From NCBI GenBank assembly GCA_903928655.1, contig CAIYSA010000081.1, forward strand, positions 1 to 35,309: a stretch of DNA of 35,309 nt, in the 5' to 3' direction. Numbering within the stretch: position 1 is the stretch's first letter; each line of letters begins with the position of its first letter. The notes beneath the pieces were generated by a model. The model was not told where the DNA came from. It did no database searches and saw only the letters and a program-made list of their open reading frames with translations. Made by a program: the position numbers and the translations under genes. Shown piece by piece: positions 1 to 10,017 of the stretch. This DNA is from an uncultured Bacteroidota bacterium. GTDB lineage: Bacteria; Bacteroidota; Bacteroidia; B-17B0; Aurantibacillaceae.

Positions 1-1602
1 CTTCATCTTTACGATAGATGTCTAAATATAATTTAAGACCTGTACTATCTGCATGTGCTGTGTAATATCGCGTATAAATGGGTAAACGATTTTTTAAATT
101 GATTTTACGTTGTTGTTGAATGCTAAAATACTGTTGTAAACTGTCGTGTGTATAATGTAAGCTATCATCTCTGATTAAGAAATCAGCAAGTTGAGAAAAT
201 TGTTCTAGTCTAATACATCCATGACTTTGTGCACGTGAGCTCGTTTTAAAATAGCGCTTCGAATTTGTATCGTGCAGGTATACTCCGTAAGGATTGTAAA
301 AGTTAAATTTCAAAATACCTAAGCTGTTTTCTTCGCCAATACGTTGCCTAAACCGAACTGGTAAATAATTTCTTGAATATTTTTTCCAAGGGAGTTTTGT
401 ATAATCTAAAACTTCATTATTTTTCCCAATAACTTCAAAATGTTTTTTTTCGAGGTATGAAATATCTCTTTGAACAGCTGGTAATATTTCTTTGGTAGCT
501 ATAGATTGTGGAGCGTTCCAATATGGATAAATTAATAAGTGATCTATTTTGCTTTTTAATATTGGAGTTTGAGTTTCTGGTTTGCCACAAACCACGGCCG
601 ATTGCATTACAACTGTGTCGTTTTCAAATACAACTAGCCAAAATGCTGGTATATTTATAAATGCATATTTTATTGGAAATTTAGATTCTTCCCATCTCCA
701 TCTTTCCATCGACATAGAAATTTGTTTGATTATTTTATCTCGGTTGTATGATAATGCTTGTTTGGTATATTTCCCTAGTTTTCCATCTGGTTGGATAAAC
801 CATTTTTTTGAAAACCATTAATTGCTTTGGTTAATTTCACACTATCTGATGCGGAACTTAATGTGTCATAAAACCCTTGAAGAGTTAGATTTTTTTTAAT
901 TAAGCTGATTTTTTTTAACGAATCAGTTTCTGAAATAAATGGAATAGAATCGAAATTAAAATAATTTTTATCGTTTAAAATAATAGCTAATTCTTTTTTC
1001 AGCATTCTGTAATTATAATGTTTGGGTTCAAGAGAATCAAGTGCAGCTTTAATTTTATTATTATTAATTCCACTTAATAAAATACTGTCCCAGCCGATTG
1101 ATAATTTTTTGAAATCGACTTGTAGTAATAAACTATCTGGATAAAGCCGTCCTTTGTTTAAATTTGCACCCATTAAATAATAAGCACCACTCATTAATAG
1201 ATCAGCTTTAACTAATGAACTAATGTTGACTGAATCTTTTTGTTTATTAATGACACTAATTTCATTGTAAATTTTCGAATAGTGATATTCTTCAGGAATT
1301 AATCCATAATATTTACAATTCTTAATAATTTCTATTAAGCTATCACCTTTTGAATTTAGTTGAGATTGATTAAACCAAATTAAGTGTTTTAAATAATTTT
1401 TTTTAAAAAAGGAATACGTGTTTAATTGAATTGAGTCAATAATTAAAATGGAATCATTTTGAAGAAAAGAGGATAGCTCTTTTTCAATTTCAATTTGTAC
1501 CTGTTCAGGTGTAATTATTTTAATAGTTTTTACCTCATGCACAACTTTATTATCGCATGAAAATAAAATGATTGAAATTATTATAATAAAACAAAGCCTC
1601 AT
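1..1602 (-). pseudogene. L,D-transpeptidase (YcbB/YkuD-type), lipoprotein-like N-terminus; interrupted by an apparent -1 frameshift near 783-809; C-terminal end lies outside the window
   Basis: ORF 775..1602 (-) encodes a lipoprotein-type signal (MRLCFIIIISIILFSC) and scaffold region. The frame shifted by -1, covering 1..~800, reads PDGKLGKYTKQALSYNRDKIIKQISMSMERWRWEESKFPIKYAFINIPAFWLVVFEN...SRAQSHGCIRLEQF without stops, and includes the catalytic HGCIR motif. Confidence 0.8.
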
Positions 1603-1624
1603 CTTTGTATAAAGATAAGGCTTT
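1593..1624 (-). terminator. 14-bp stem, 4-nt loop hairpin downstream of the T9SS gene, overlapping the start codon of the L,D-transpeptidase
   Basis: Minus strand aaagccttatcttt-atac-aaagatgaggcttt (one T.G pair) followed by gttttatt. Confidence 0.6.
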
Positions 1625-1649
1625 GATTGAATTATTGAAATAATATTAG

Positions 1650-2657
1650 TTATTTGGTTACATTAAATTTACCAGATTTTAGCGTTTGATTGTTTTTATC
1701 AATAACCGTATATAAATATATGCCACCAATCAAATTAGAAACATCAAGTTTTACTTTTCCGTTTTCAAAAATTTCTGTTAATACTATTTTTCCAGTTACA
1801 TCGAAAGCTATAATCTTAGAAGCTTCAAGGCTAGCAGTATTAAAGTTAATAAATGAATTAGATGGATTTGGAAATACAGAAAGCTCAATTGATTCTTTAC
1901 TGTTTTCTTTAACACCAACAGTTACGTAATCTTTTAAAACAGTTACAAATGTTTGAGTACTTGTTGGGAAAAGAGTTGATGTTAAAGTTGAAGTTGATAT
2001 TGAAAATATAGGAGCTTTAGAAGCACTTGGAGAATAATAATCGTAATTTAATTGTAAAATACTAACACTTCCAACTAAAGGAATAGTGCCATTTAAAATT
2101 TGAGTGGTCGATAATCTAATAATATCATTAAAAGATCTTCCAACTAAATTTAATGTCCCTGTTGCATCAGCTGTTACTTGACAATTACCTGTAAATGTAC
2201 CGTTATTTCCAAGAGCAGATAAACTTCCTCCAACTGCAGAAGTTAAAGTGGAAATTGCATTAAATGGATATTGTGCAAATTTTGCAGGTGTAGCATAGTT
2301 TAGATTAATTGGAATTCCGTTTACTGAAATATTACCCCCATAATAATTAAGGCCTGTAGAACTTGCTTTATAATACGCAGTATTATTAGTTCCTGATGAA
2401 ACAGACACATCAGCTGTTGGATAAGATGGATTTGCCGCAAAAGCTGTTACATAAGTGCTTGTAATTGATGAATGCATTGCAAGTGTGTAGTTCCAAACTG
2501 ACCCTAATCCAGAAGCTCCAGACGCAACCGTATCGCATTGTATGGTAGTATAGTTTTTATTTAGATAAGCTGGGGCATGATTAGCTTGAGTTAAAGTTTG
2601 AGCATTTAAATAGCAAAATGATATTAATGACAAGGATAAAAATAATATTTTTTTCAT
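1650..2657 (-). CDS. Secreted protein with T9SS type A C-terminal sorting domain
   Basis: Signal peptide MKKILFLSLSLISFCYLNAQ; C-terminus VFPNPSNSFINF...DVTGKIV...GIYLYTVIDKNNQTLKSGKFNVTK. Confidence 0.85.
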   Translation of the reverse strand: MKKILFLSLSLISFCYLNAQTLTQANHAPAYLNKNYTTIQCDTVASGASGLGSVWNYTLAMHSSITSTYVTAFAANPSYPTADVSVSSGTNNTAYYKASSTGLNYYGGNISVNGIPINLNYATPAKFAQYPFNAISTLTSAVGGSLSALGNNGTFTGNCQVTADATGTLNLVGRSFNDIIRLSTTQILNGTIPLVGSVSILQLNYDYYSPSASKAPIFSISTSTLTSTLFPTSTQTFVTVLKDYVTVGVKENSKESIELSVFPNPSNSFINFNTASLEASKIIAFDVTGKIVLTEIFENGKVKLDVSNLIGGIYLYTVIDKNNQTLKSGKFNVTK

Positions 2658-2679
2658 AAGTTTTATTTTAAGTGTTTAT

Positions 2680-2710
2680 CAAATATATTTAAAATTATGG
2701 AGAATCTCAA
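2680..2710 (-). promoter_or_regulatory. Bacteroidota-type promoter for the T9SS protein gene
   Basis: Minus strand TTG (2708-2710), 20-nt spacer, TATATTTG (2680-2687). Confidence 0.55.
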
Positions 2711-2769
2711 AATTAATTCTTGTATTTCGATTTGAGTTCAATAATTAGTAAGCTAATATTTTATAAACT

Positions 2770-4173
2770 TTAAAAAACTATTTTACCCGGGTTGAGTATT
2801 AAATTTGGATCAAATAGTTTTTTAATGTTTTGCATTAAAATGAGTTGGTGTTTTGGAAAAACAATTGATAAATAATCTTTTTGTACCAAACCAATACCAT
2901 GTTCACCGCTAATAGTTCCACCAAGTTTTTTACACAGTTCAAATATTTCAGTAATTCCTTTTGGTAATTCTGTTTCCCAAATTTCATCACTAAGATCTCC
3001 TTTTATAATATTAACATGCAAATTTCCATCACCAGCATGCCCGTAACAAACACTTTTAAATCCATATTTTTCTCCAATTTCTTTAACGCCCTTTAAAAGT
3101 AGAGGTAATTCAGCCCTTGGCACAACAGTGTCTTCTTCTTTATAAACAGAATTACTTTTAACAGCTTCACCAACTTTGCGTCTTATTTTCCACAGTGCAG
3201 CTTTTTGCTCAGCACTATCAGCTAATAAAATTTCATCACAACCGTTTTCAATCATTAAATTATTGATGGTTTCACAATCATTAAATAATAAATCTAAATT
3301 GTTTCCATCAACTTCAATTAATAACAATGCTTGCCATTCTTCTTTAATTAAAAAATTGACATCACCTGCATATTTAATACTCCAATCAATGGCATCGCGT
3401 TCCATAAATTCCATAGCGCTTGGCGTAATTCCTGCTCTAAAAGTTGCACCTACTGCTTCACACGCTTTTTCGGCAGATGTAAATGGAACCAACATTAATA
3501 AGTCGTGTTTTGGTAATGGAATTAGTTTAAATACAATTTTAGTTATTATTCCCAGCGTTCCTTCGCTTCCAACCATTAAATGGGTTAGGTTATAACCTGT
3601 TGAATATTTAAGGGTATTTGCACCTGTCCAAATAATATCACCATTGGGTAAAACCATTTCAATGTTTAATACGTAATCACGTGTTGTTCCATATTTAACT
3701 GCTTTTGGTCCGCCACTACTATGAGCTACATTTCCTCCAAGGGAACAACTTCCCCAGCTTGCAGGATCTGGTGGATAAAACAATCCAATTTTTTTTACTT
3801 CTTCTTGAAAAGTGTAATTAATAACACCAGGTTCTACAGTTGCTTGAAGATTTCGTTCATCTATATTTAAAATAGTATTAAATCGTTCCATGCTAATTAT
3901 AATGCCGCCAAATATTGGTAATGCGCCTCCACTTAAACCTGTGCCTGCACCCCTCACCGTTACTGGTATTTTGAGAACATTTGCAAATTTCATTATTTCT
4001 GAAATTTGCAAAACATTTTTTGGCTTTAAAACAATTTCGGGCTTATATATTAAATCTTCAGTTTCATCTTTGCCATATTTTTTTAGGTTATCGTTATCTA
4101 AAAAAATATCTTCTTCATCAATTATTTGTTTTAATTGATTAATGTGATCTTGATTTATTTTCGTGTAAGTCAT
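2770..4173 (-). CDS. FAD-binding oxidoreductase, glycolate oxidase GlcD / D-lactate dehydrogenase family
   Basis: VTVRGAGTGLSGGALP FAD-binding motif, GSEGTLGIITKIVFKL, C-terminal CYGHAGDGNLHVNI and SGEHGIGLVQKDYL. Confidence 0.9.
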   Translation of the reverse strand: MTYTKINQDHINQLKQIIDEEDIFLDNDNLKKYGKDETEDLIYKPEIVLKPKNVLQISEIMKFANVLKIPVTVRGAGTGLSGGALPIFGGIIISMERFNTILNIDERNLQATVEPGVINYTFQEEVKKIGLFYPPDPASWGSCSLGGNVAHSSGGPKAVKYGTTRDYVLNIEMVLPNGDIIWTGANTLKYSTGYNLTHLMVGSEGTLGIITKIVFKLIPLPKHDLLMLVPFTSAEKACEAVGATFRAGITPSAMEFMERDAIDWSIKYAGDVNFLIKEEWQALLLIEVDGNNLDLLFNDCETINNLMIENGCDEILLADSAEQKAALWKIRRKVGEAVKSNSVYKEEDTVVPRAELPLLLKGVKEIGEKYGFKSVCYGHAGDGNLHVNIIKGDLSDEIWETELPKGITEIFELCKKLGGTISGEHGIGLVQKDYLSIVFPKHQLILMQNIKKLFDPNLILNPGKIVF

Positions 4174-4182
4174 GTTTACAAT

Positions 4183-4683
4183 TTATTGTTTTGTAAAATA
4201 GAGATTTATTATTTTTTCAACTTCTTCTTTTTGTTGAGTTCCAATTAAAAAGGGCTTTTTGTCTATGCCTATTATCTTAATCCCAAAATCTCCTGCTACG
4301 TTATAACACCATCCGTTTAAAATACTGTATTTTACACCCCAACCTCCATAATCATAAAGAGGAGAATATTTTATTACTGAAATAGATATTATTTCTTTCC
4401 AACTAATATTTTTTTTGCAAAATGGAATACCAGCATAATTAACAAATATGCCCTTTTCATTTATGGTTGTTTTTAGGTTTAGAAATAAAAACCAGATAAA
4501 AATAAGTATCGTAAATACAATTAGTATTAAAAATATCAGAGGTTCTTTTTGATTATTTTTTGTGCTTACGAAATCAAATTGAACTAAGCAAAACATCGAA
4601 CTAATTATGATTAAAGGAAATCCGGCAATAGCATAGTGCCACCACTTTCTGAAATTTTGTTTTTCTATAAATTCTAAATTCAT
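4183..4683 (-). CDS. Hypothetical membrane protein with two N-terminal TM segments and a PH-like C-terminal region
   Basis: Intact 166-aa ORF packed between neighbours; two hydrophobic stretches followed by TTINEKGIFVNYAGIPFCKKNISWKEI. Confidence 0.7.
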   Translation of the reverse strand: MNLEFIEKQNFRKWWHYAIAGFPLIIISSMFCLVQFDFVSTKNNQKEPLIFLILIVFTILIFIWFLFLNLKTTINEKGIFVNYAGIPFCKKNISWKEIISISVIKYSPLYDYGGWGVKYSILNGWCYNVAGDFGIKIIGIDKKPFLIGTQQKEEVEKIINLYFTKQ

Positions 4684-4695
4684 GCCTCTTCGTAA

Positions 4696-5520
4696 TTATT
4701 TTTTTAATTTAATCACAGCCCATTCGTTTTTCTGATAGCTTTCTATAAACTCAAATCCAATTGCTTTTGCTAAGTTTTTTAATTCTTCCACATCCGTTTG
4801 AAAGAAACCGCTTAATAATAAATGCCCATCTTTTTTTAAGCACAAAAAATAATTTGGCAAATCGTGTTTTAAAATATTTTTATTGATGTTAGCTAATATA
4901 ATATCAAAGGTTTCTTGTTTTGGCAAAAGATTAGCGTCTCCTTGTTTAAACTCTATTTCTGGGCAATTATTTATTTGGGCATTTTCTATACTATTTTCTA
5001 TACTCCAAGCATCAATATCAATCCCTAATAATTTTGATGCACCTAACTGTTTAGCTAAAATTGCTAAAATACCGGTGCCGCAACCCATGTCTAAAACTGA
5101 CTTGTTTTTGAAATCCAAACTAAACATTGTTTTGCTCATTAACCATGTGGTGTCGTGATGGCCAGTGCCAAAACTCATTTTAGGTGTAATAACAATATCA
5201 TGTTTTACATATTCTGCCTTATCATGAAAATGTGCACGAATACATACTAATTCATCAACATAAACAGGCGAAAAATTCTTTTCCCATTCTTCATTCCAGT
5301 TAGTTTTAGGTATTTCGGTTCGTGTATAAGAAAATGTAAAATCTTCAAAGTTTAAATCTTTCACTAAACTTTCATTTTCTAATTCATCTTGAATGTAAGC
5401 GTCTAAATTTGTTTCGTTTTGCGTAAAACTTTCAAATCCAAAATCTGCTAAAAGTGCAATTAAAATATCTGAACCCGGCTCTTGTGGTGATACTGTAAAT
5501 GTATATTGTATATAATTCAT
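4696..5520 (-). CDS. prmA: Ribosomal protein L11 methyltransferase
   Basis: SAM-binding VLDMGCGTGILAILAKQLGA, TPKMSFGTGHHDTT, ILANINKNIL. Confidence 0.93.
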   Translation of the reverse strand: MNYIQYTFTVSPQEPGSDILIALLADFGFESFTQNETNLDAYIQDELENESLVKDLNFEDFTFSYTRTEIPKTNWNEEWEKNFSPVYVDELVCIRAHFHDKAEYVKHDIVITPKMSFGTGHHDTTWLMSKTMFSLDFKNKSVLDMGCGTGILAILAKQLGASKLLGIDIDAWSIENSIENAQINNCPEIEFKQGDANLLPKQETFDIILANINKNILKHDLPNYFLCLKKDGHLLLSGFFQTDVEELKNLAKAIGFEFIESYQKNEWAVIKLKK

Positions 5521-5598
5521 TTTTGGTTTTTTTTTGTAAAGGTTAATTTTTTTATCAAAAAAATTATATTGTGTGATTCGAAATTTTATAATATTTTA

Positions 5599-6354
5599 TT
5601 AAAAAGAATCGACAATAGCGCAAAAATCTTCCGCTTTTAATGATGCTCCTCCAATTAATCCTCCATCCACATCAGGGCATTGAAATAATTCGTGAGCGTT
5701 TTGTGCATTGCAACTTCCGCCATATAAAATAGAAGTTTGTTGTGCAATCTCCAAAGAAAATAAATTTGATATTTCTGTTCTTATAAACGCATGCATTTCT
5801 TGTGCTTGTAAACTGGTTGCTGTTAAACCTGATCCAATTGCCCAAATAGGTTCATAAGCAATAATAATATTGAAACAATCTGAAGAAGTAAAATTTGATA
5901 ATACTTCTACTAATTGTGATTTAATAACATCAAAGTAAAATCCACCTTCACGTTGATCTAATGATTCTCCAATACAAAAAATTGGTTTTAAATGATGGGT
6001 TAATGCTTCTTTAATTTTTAAAACAAGTTCTTCATTGGTTTCATTAAAATATGCACGTCTTTCGCTGTGGCCTATTAAAACATATTCGCATCCAACAGAT
6101 TGAAGCATTTTCGCACTAACCTCACCCGTGTAAGCACCTTCTGTTTTTTGGTTACAATTTTGTGCTCCTAAAAATACGGATTCAGTTTCTCTAATTTTGG
6201 AATATATGCTTTCCAAATAGGGAAATGGAGGAATAATAATTTTAACAATATTGTTTGAAGTATTCAACATACTTAAAATATTCTCTATTAAAAATACAGC
6301 TTCTGAAAGCGTATTATTCATTTTCCAATTTCCAGCAACTATCTTCTTTCGCAT
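5599..6354 (-). CDS. tpiA: Triose-phosphate isomerase
   Basis: MRKKIVAGNWKMN, VLIGHSERR, AYEPIWAIGSG, ILYGGSCNAQNA. Confidence 0.97.
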   Translation of the reverse strand: MRKKIVAGNWKMNNTLSEAVFLIENILSMLNTSNNIVKIIIPPFPYLESIYSKIRETESVFLGAQNCNQKTEGAYTGEVSAKMLQSVGCEYVLIGHSERRAYFNETNEELVLKIKEALTHHLKPIFCIGESLDQREGGFYFDVIKSQLVEVLSNFTSSDCFNIIIAYEPIWAIGSGLTATSLQAQEMHAFIRTEISNLFSLEIAQQTSILYGGSCNAQNAHELFQCPDVDGGLIGGASLKAEDFCAIVDSF

Positions 6355-6357
6355 TTT

Positions 6358-7434
6358 TTATTTTAATCTAACTCTTGGATCTAAAACTCCATAAGCAATA
6401 TCTACTAATATATTTGTTACCACAAATATGGTGGCAAAAATGATTGTTGCACCCATAACAACTGGTAAATCGTTTTTTGTTAATGCCTCAAATACTTCAT
6501 AACCAATGCCTTTCCAATTAAATATTTTTTCCACAAAAATTGCTCCTGCCATTAAGCCTGCAAACCAACCAGATATGGCTGTAACCACTGGGTTTAAAGC
6601 ATTCTTCAATGCGTGTTTAATAACAATACTATGTAATGTTAATCCTTTGGCTTTAGCAGTTCGAATATAATCTTGGCTCATTACATCAAGCAAAGAGCTT
6701 CGCATTAATTGCACTACAATTGCTAATGGTCTAATCCCTAATGTGATTGCTGGTAATATTAGATTTTTAAGTTTTAATTTCTTGCCCTCCCAAACGTCAA
6801 AATCGTATAAGCTACCGGTTGGTGATAATCCTGTGTAATCCTTTAGAACATATCCAAATAACCAAGCAATTATTAAACCGACGAAAAAAGAAGGTGCCGC
6901 CATTCCTAAAACCGCTAAAACCAATGAAAATCTATCGTAAAATGTATTTTGTTTAATTGCACTTATTATTCCTAAAAATATTCCAATTATTGATGCAATT
7001 ATAATTGATGTGAATGCTAATACGGCTGTTTCTGGAAATGTTTCTGCAATAATATCTGATACGGGACGTTTTGAAATATATGACCTTCTTAAGTGTGGTA
7101 GTTTTAATACTATGCATTTATTTTCTCCAATTGTAAACAAGGGTTTCCAGCTGTATTTTTCGGGATTTAAATACCAAAGACTTTCTTTATTTTGAACATT
7201 ATGAATTGAAAGGGGAGACAAATCATTCAAGTATAATCCGTATTGTTCTAAAATTGGTCTGTCGGTTCCTAAATCTTTATGTATTGCGGCAATTGATTCC
7301 TTATTAGCTCTTTGCCCCAACATAATAGTTGCCGGGTCGCCTGGTAAAACGTTAAATAGGAAAAATATTACAGTAATTACTCCGTATAAAACGAAAATAC
7401 CGTATAATATTTTTTTAGTTATATATTGAATCAC
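6358..7434 (-). CDS. ABC transporter permease, DppB/OppB family
   Basis: N-terminal MIQYITKKILYGIFVLYGVITVIFFLFNVLPGDPA, inner-membrane permease pattern ...DYIRTAKAKGL...ALKNALNPVVT. Confidence 0.88.
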   Translation of the reverse strand: MIQYITKKILYGIFVLYGVITVIFFLFNVLPGDPATIMLGQRANKESIAAIHKDLGTDRPILEQYGLYLNDLSPLSIHNVQNKESLWYLNPEKYSWKPLFTIGENKCIVLKLPHLRRSYISKRPVSDIIAETFPETAVLAFTSIIIASIIGIFLGIISAIKQNTFYDRFSLVLAVLGMAAPSFFVGLIIAWLFGYVLKDYTGLSPTGSLYDFDVWEGKKLKLKNLILPAITLGIRPLAIVVQLMRSSLLDVMSQDYIRTAKAKGLTLHSIVIKHALKNALNPVVTAISGWFAGLMAGAIFVEKIFNWKGIGYEVFEALTKNDLPVVMGATIIFATIFVVTNILVDIAYGVLDPRVRLK

Positions 7435-7515
7435 AAATTTCTCTTAAACTATATAGTGCTAAGTAAATAAAATTAATTTGGATTAAAAATATTTTTCTCT
7501 AAAATTAAGTATTAT

Positions 7516-9855
7516 GTGTTGAATAAGATTTTTAAGGTAAATTTGTGCTACGTGGGAGTTTATAAAAAAATAATTTTTATTTTGAGTTTTGTTATGGCTT
7601 TTAATAGCTATAAATTGTTTGCTCAACGCATTGGCATTGTTATGAGCGGTGGCGGAGCAAGTGGTTTAGCTCATATTGGGGTTTTAAAAGCTTTAGAAGA
7701 AAATCACATTCCTATTCATTGCATTTCAGGAGCATCTATCGGTAGTATTATTGGCGGCTTATACTCATCAGGTTATTCACCTTTAGAGATTGAAAAAATT
7801 TTTAAAGATCAAGCTTTTGCCAAATTAACAAAAGGTGATATGGCTTCAAAATTTGGCTATTTCTTGCACAAAAGAGAAGATTATGCATCATGGTTAATGG
7901 TTAAACTATCGTTTAATAATAATTTACTTTCAAATTTACCTACAAATCTTATTAACTCAGTACCTATTGATTTTTATTTGATGGAAACTTTTGCAGGAGC
8001 TAATGCAGCTTCACATTATAATTTTGATAGTTTATTTATACCTTTTCGTTGCGTTGCTTCTGATATTGTAAAAAAAGAAAGCGTAATATTTCGAAATGGA
8101 GATTTGCCCTCTGCTATTAGAGCTTCTATAAGTTACCCTTTTTATATTAGGCCAATTTCTATTGATAGTGCTTTGTTGTTTGATGGAGGATTATATAATA
8201 ATTTTCCTAGTAATGTTATGTATGAAGAGATGTATCCGGATTTTATTATCGGTAGTTCTGTTTCCGGAAATTCTGAAGTTCCAAATGATGATAATCTGTT
8301 TTTGCAGTTACGCAACATGTTAATGAGTAAAAGTAATTATAATCCAATTTGTGATAACTCAATCATTATTCAACCTTGGGCAGATGTTAGTATTTTTGAT
8401 TTTGAAAGTGTGCAACGACTTATTGACAGCGGTTATGTTGCCACAATGAGACAAATGCCAAAAATAATAAAACATGTTAACGAATTTGAAAATAATAGTC
8501 GATTATTAGAAAAACGTCAATTATTTAGAGAGAAATCTGATGTTTCCAAAATTATTTATAATAAAATAAATGTGACTGGCGTTAATAAAAAAACAGAGTT
8601 GTTTGTTACAAAGAGCATTACAAAAAACAGAACTGAATTTTCAATGAAACAACTGAAGAGACAGTATTTTAGAATGATGTCAGACGAAAAAATAAAATCG
8701 TCATATCCAACAACCGAACTCGATACAGCTTCAGGAAAATATATTTTAACTTTGAAAACAAAAAAAGATAAGCATTTGTTTTTAGATATTGGTGGTAATA
8801 TTTCAAATAGACCAATAAGTAATTTTTTTCTGGGCGTTCAGTATAATCATATAGGAAAGATTGGTTTTACAGCTTATGCCAATGGATATTTAGGGAAATT
8901 AAATACAAGTTCATTAACTAGGTTAAGATTTGAATTTCCAACTAAACTGCCTTTTTATGTTGAGCCAATATTTACTATTTCACGTTGGGATTATTATAAA
9001 AGTAGTGCTTTGTTTTATGATTTTGAAAAACCAGCATACCTAATTCAAGAAGATCTATTTGGTGAGTTGAATATTGGCGCACCTATAGGCAATAAAGCCA
9101 AAGTTGTTGTTACCGGCGGAATGAGTGAATGGATAAACAGATATTATCAAAGTGATCAATTTACTAAATTAGATACTAGTGATCTTTCAGTTTTTGATTT
9201 TCAATATGGTCAGATTTCTTTTCAAATAAATACTTTAAACCGAAAACAATATGCAACCGAGGGAACTAGCCTTTTAGTTAGGGCAAAATATGTAAGCGGA
9301 TTAGAAAGTTATTTTCCTGGTTCAACCGCTATTGATTCAGTTAAATCAATAAGGGATCCTGGACATGATTGGTTTAATTTTAAACTTACGTTTGATAAAT
9401 ATGTTAAACCTATTAAGTTTTTTAAAATTGGAGTATTTGCTGAGGGCGTCTTTTCAAGCCAAGATTTTTTCAGAAATTATAATGCTACTATTCTATCAGC
9501 CCCTGTTTTTAGTCCTATTCCCGAAAGTCAAACTTTTTTTGTTGCTGATTATAGAGCGCATCAATATCTCGCTGGCGGTTTAAAAGCTATAGCAACACCA
9601 TATAAAAATTTAGATATTCGTTTTGAAGGTTATGTTTTTCAACCTGTTCTTTCTATTTTAAGGACAGCCGATGGAAAAGCAACCTATAGCAAACCCTTTT
9701 TATATCATCATTTTTTAGGTATGGGTGCATTGGTTTACCACACACCAATTGGCCCAATAAGTATTGGAGTTAATTATTATGATAAAAATGAAAATAGTTT
9801 TTCTTTTTTCTTTCATTTTGGATATACAATTTATAATAAAAAGTCTATGGATTAA
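7516..9855 (+). CDS. Patatin-like phospholipase with C-terminal outer-membrane beta-barrel (type Vd-like)
   Basis: GIVMSGGGASGLAHIGVLKALEE, GASIGS nucleophile elbow, DGGLYNNFPS; POTRA-like/barrel C-terminal half ending FSFFFHFGYTIY. Start is GTG/TTG; no in-frame ATG precedes the signal peptide. Confidence 0.88.
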   Translation: MLNKIFKVNLCYVGVYKKIIFILSFVMAFNSYKLFAQRIGIVMSGGGASGLAHIGVLKALEENHIPIHCISGASIGSIIGGLYSSGYSPLEIEKIFKDQAFAKLTKGDMASKFGYFLHKREDYASWLMVKLSFNNNLLSNLPTNLINSVPIDFYLMETFAGANAASHYNFDSLFIPFRCVASDIVKKESVIFRNGDLPSAIRASISYPFYIRPISIDSALLFDGGLYNNFPSNVMYEEMYPDFIIGSSVSGNSEVPNDDNLFLQLRNMLMSKSNYNPICDNSIIIQPWADVSIFDFESVQRLIDSGYVATMRQMPKIIKHVNEFENNSRLLEKRQLFREKSDVSKIIYNKINVTGVNKKTELFVTKSITKNRTEFSMKQLKRQYFRMMSDEKIKSSYPTTELDTASGKYILTLKTKKDKHLFLDIGGNISNRPISNFFLGVQYNHIGKIGFTAYANGYLGKLNTSSLTRLRFEFPTKLPFYVEPIFTISRWDYYKSSALFYDFEKPAYLIQEDLFGELNIGAPIGNKAKVVVTGGMSEWINRYYQSDQFTKLDTSDLSVFDFQYGQISFQINTLNRKQYATEGTSLLVRAKYVSGLESYFPGSTAIDSVKSIRDPGHDWFNFKLTFDKYVKPIKFFKIGVFAEGVFSSQDFFRNYNATILSAPVFSPIPESQTFFVADYRAHQYLAGGLKAIATPYKNLDIRFEGYVFQPVLSILRTADGKATYSKPFLYHHFLGMGALVYHTPIGPISIGVNYYDKNENSFSFFFHFGYTIYNKKSMD

Positions 9856-10017
9856 TATATGATTTTCACTCAATTACTCTTACTACTTACAACTTCATAA
9901 GTATCCTTAACTCATTTCACGTTCATTTAACATATTTTAAATATATTTTGTAATCAATACAACATAAATTTGGATTATTATAAATTCAATTTTATTTATA
10001 CTTTTGGAAAACTAATT

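Noticed and set aside
582-821. ORF 582..821 (+), 79 aa
   Set aside because: Antisense to the catalytic domain of the L,D-transpeptidase, which has clear motifs; no protein-like features.
3176-4138. ORFs 3176..3595 and 3890..4138 (+)
   Set aside because: Antisense to a well-supported GlcD-like CDS; typical shadow ORFs.
5535-5565. AATTTTTTT-GAT-AAAAAAATT inverted repeat between tpiA and prmA
   Set aside because: Pure A/T palindrome expected by chance in this composition; too weak as a terminator call.
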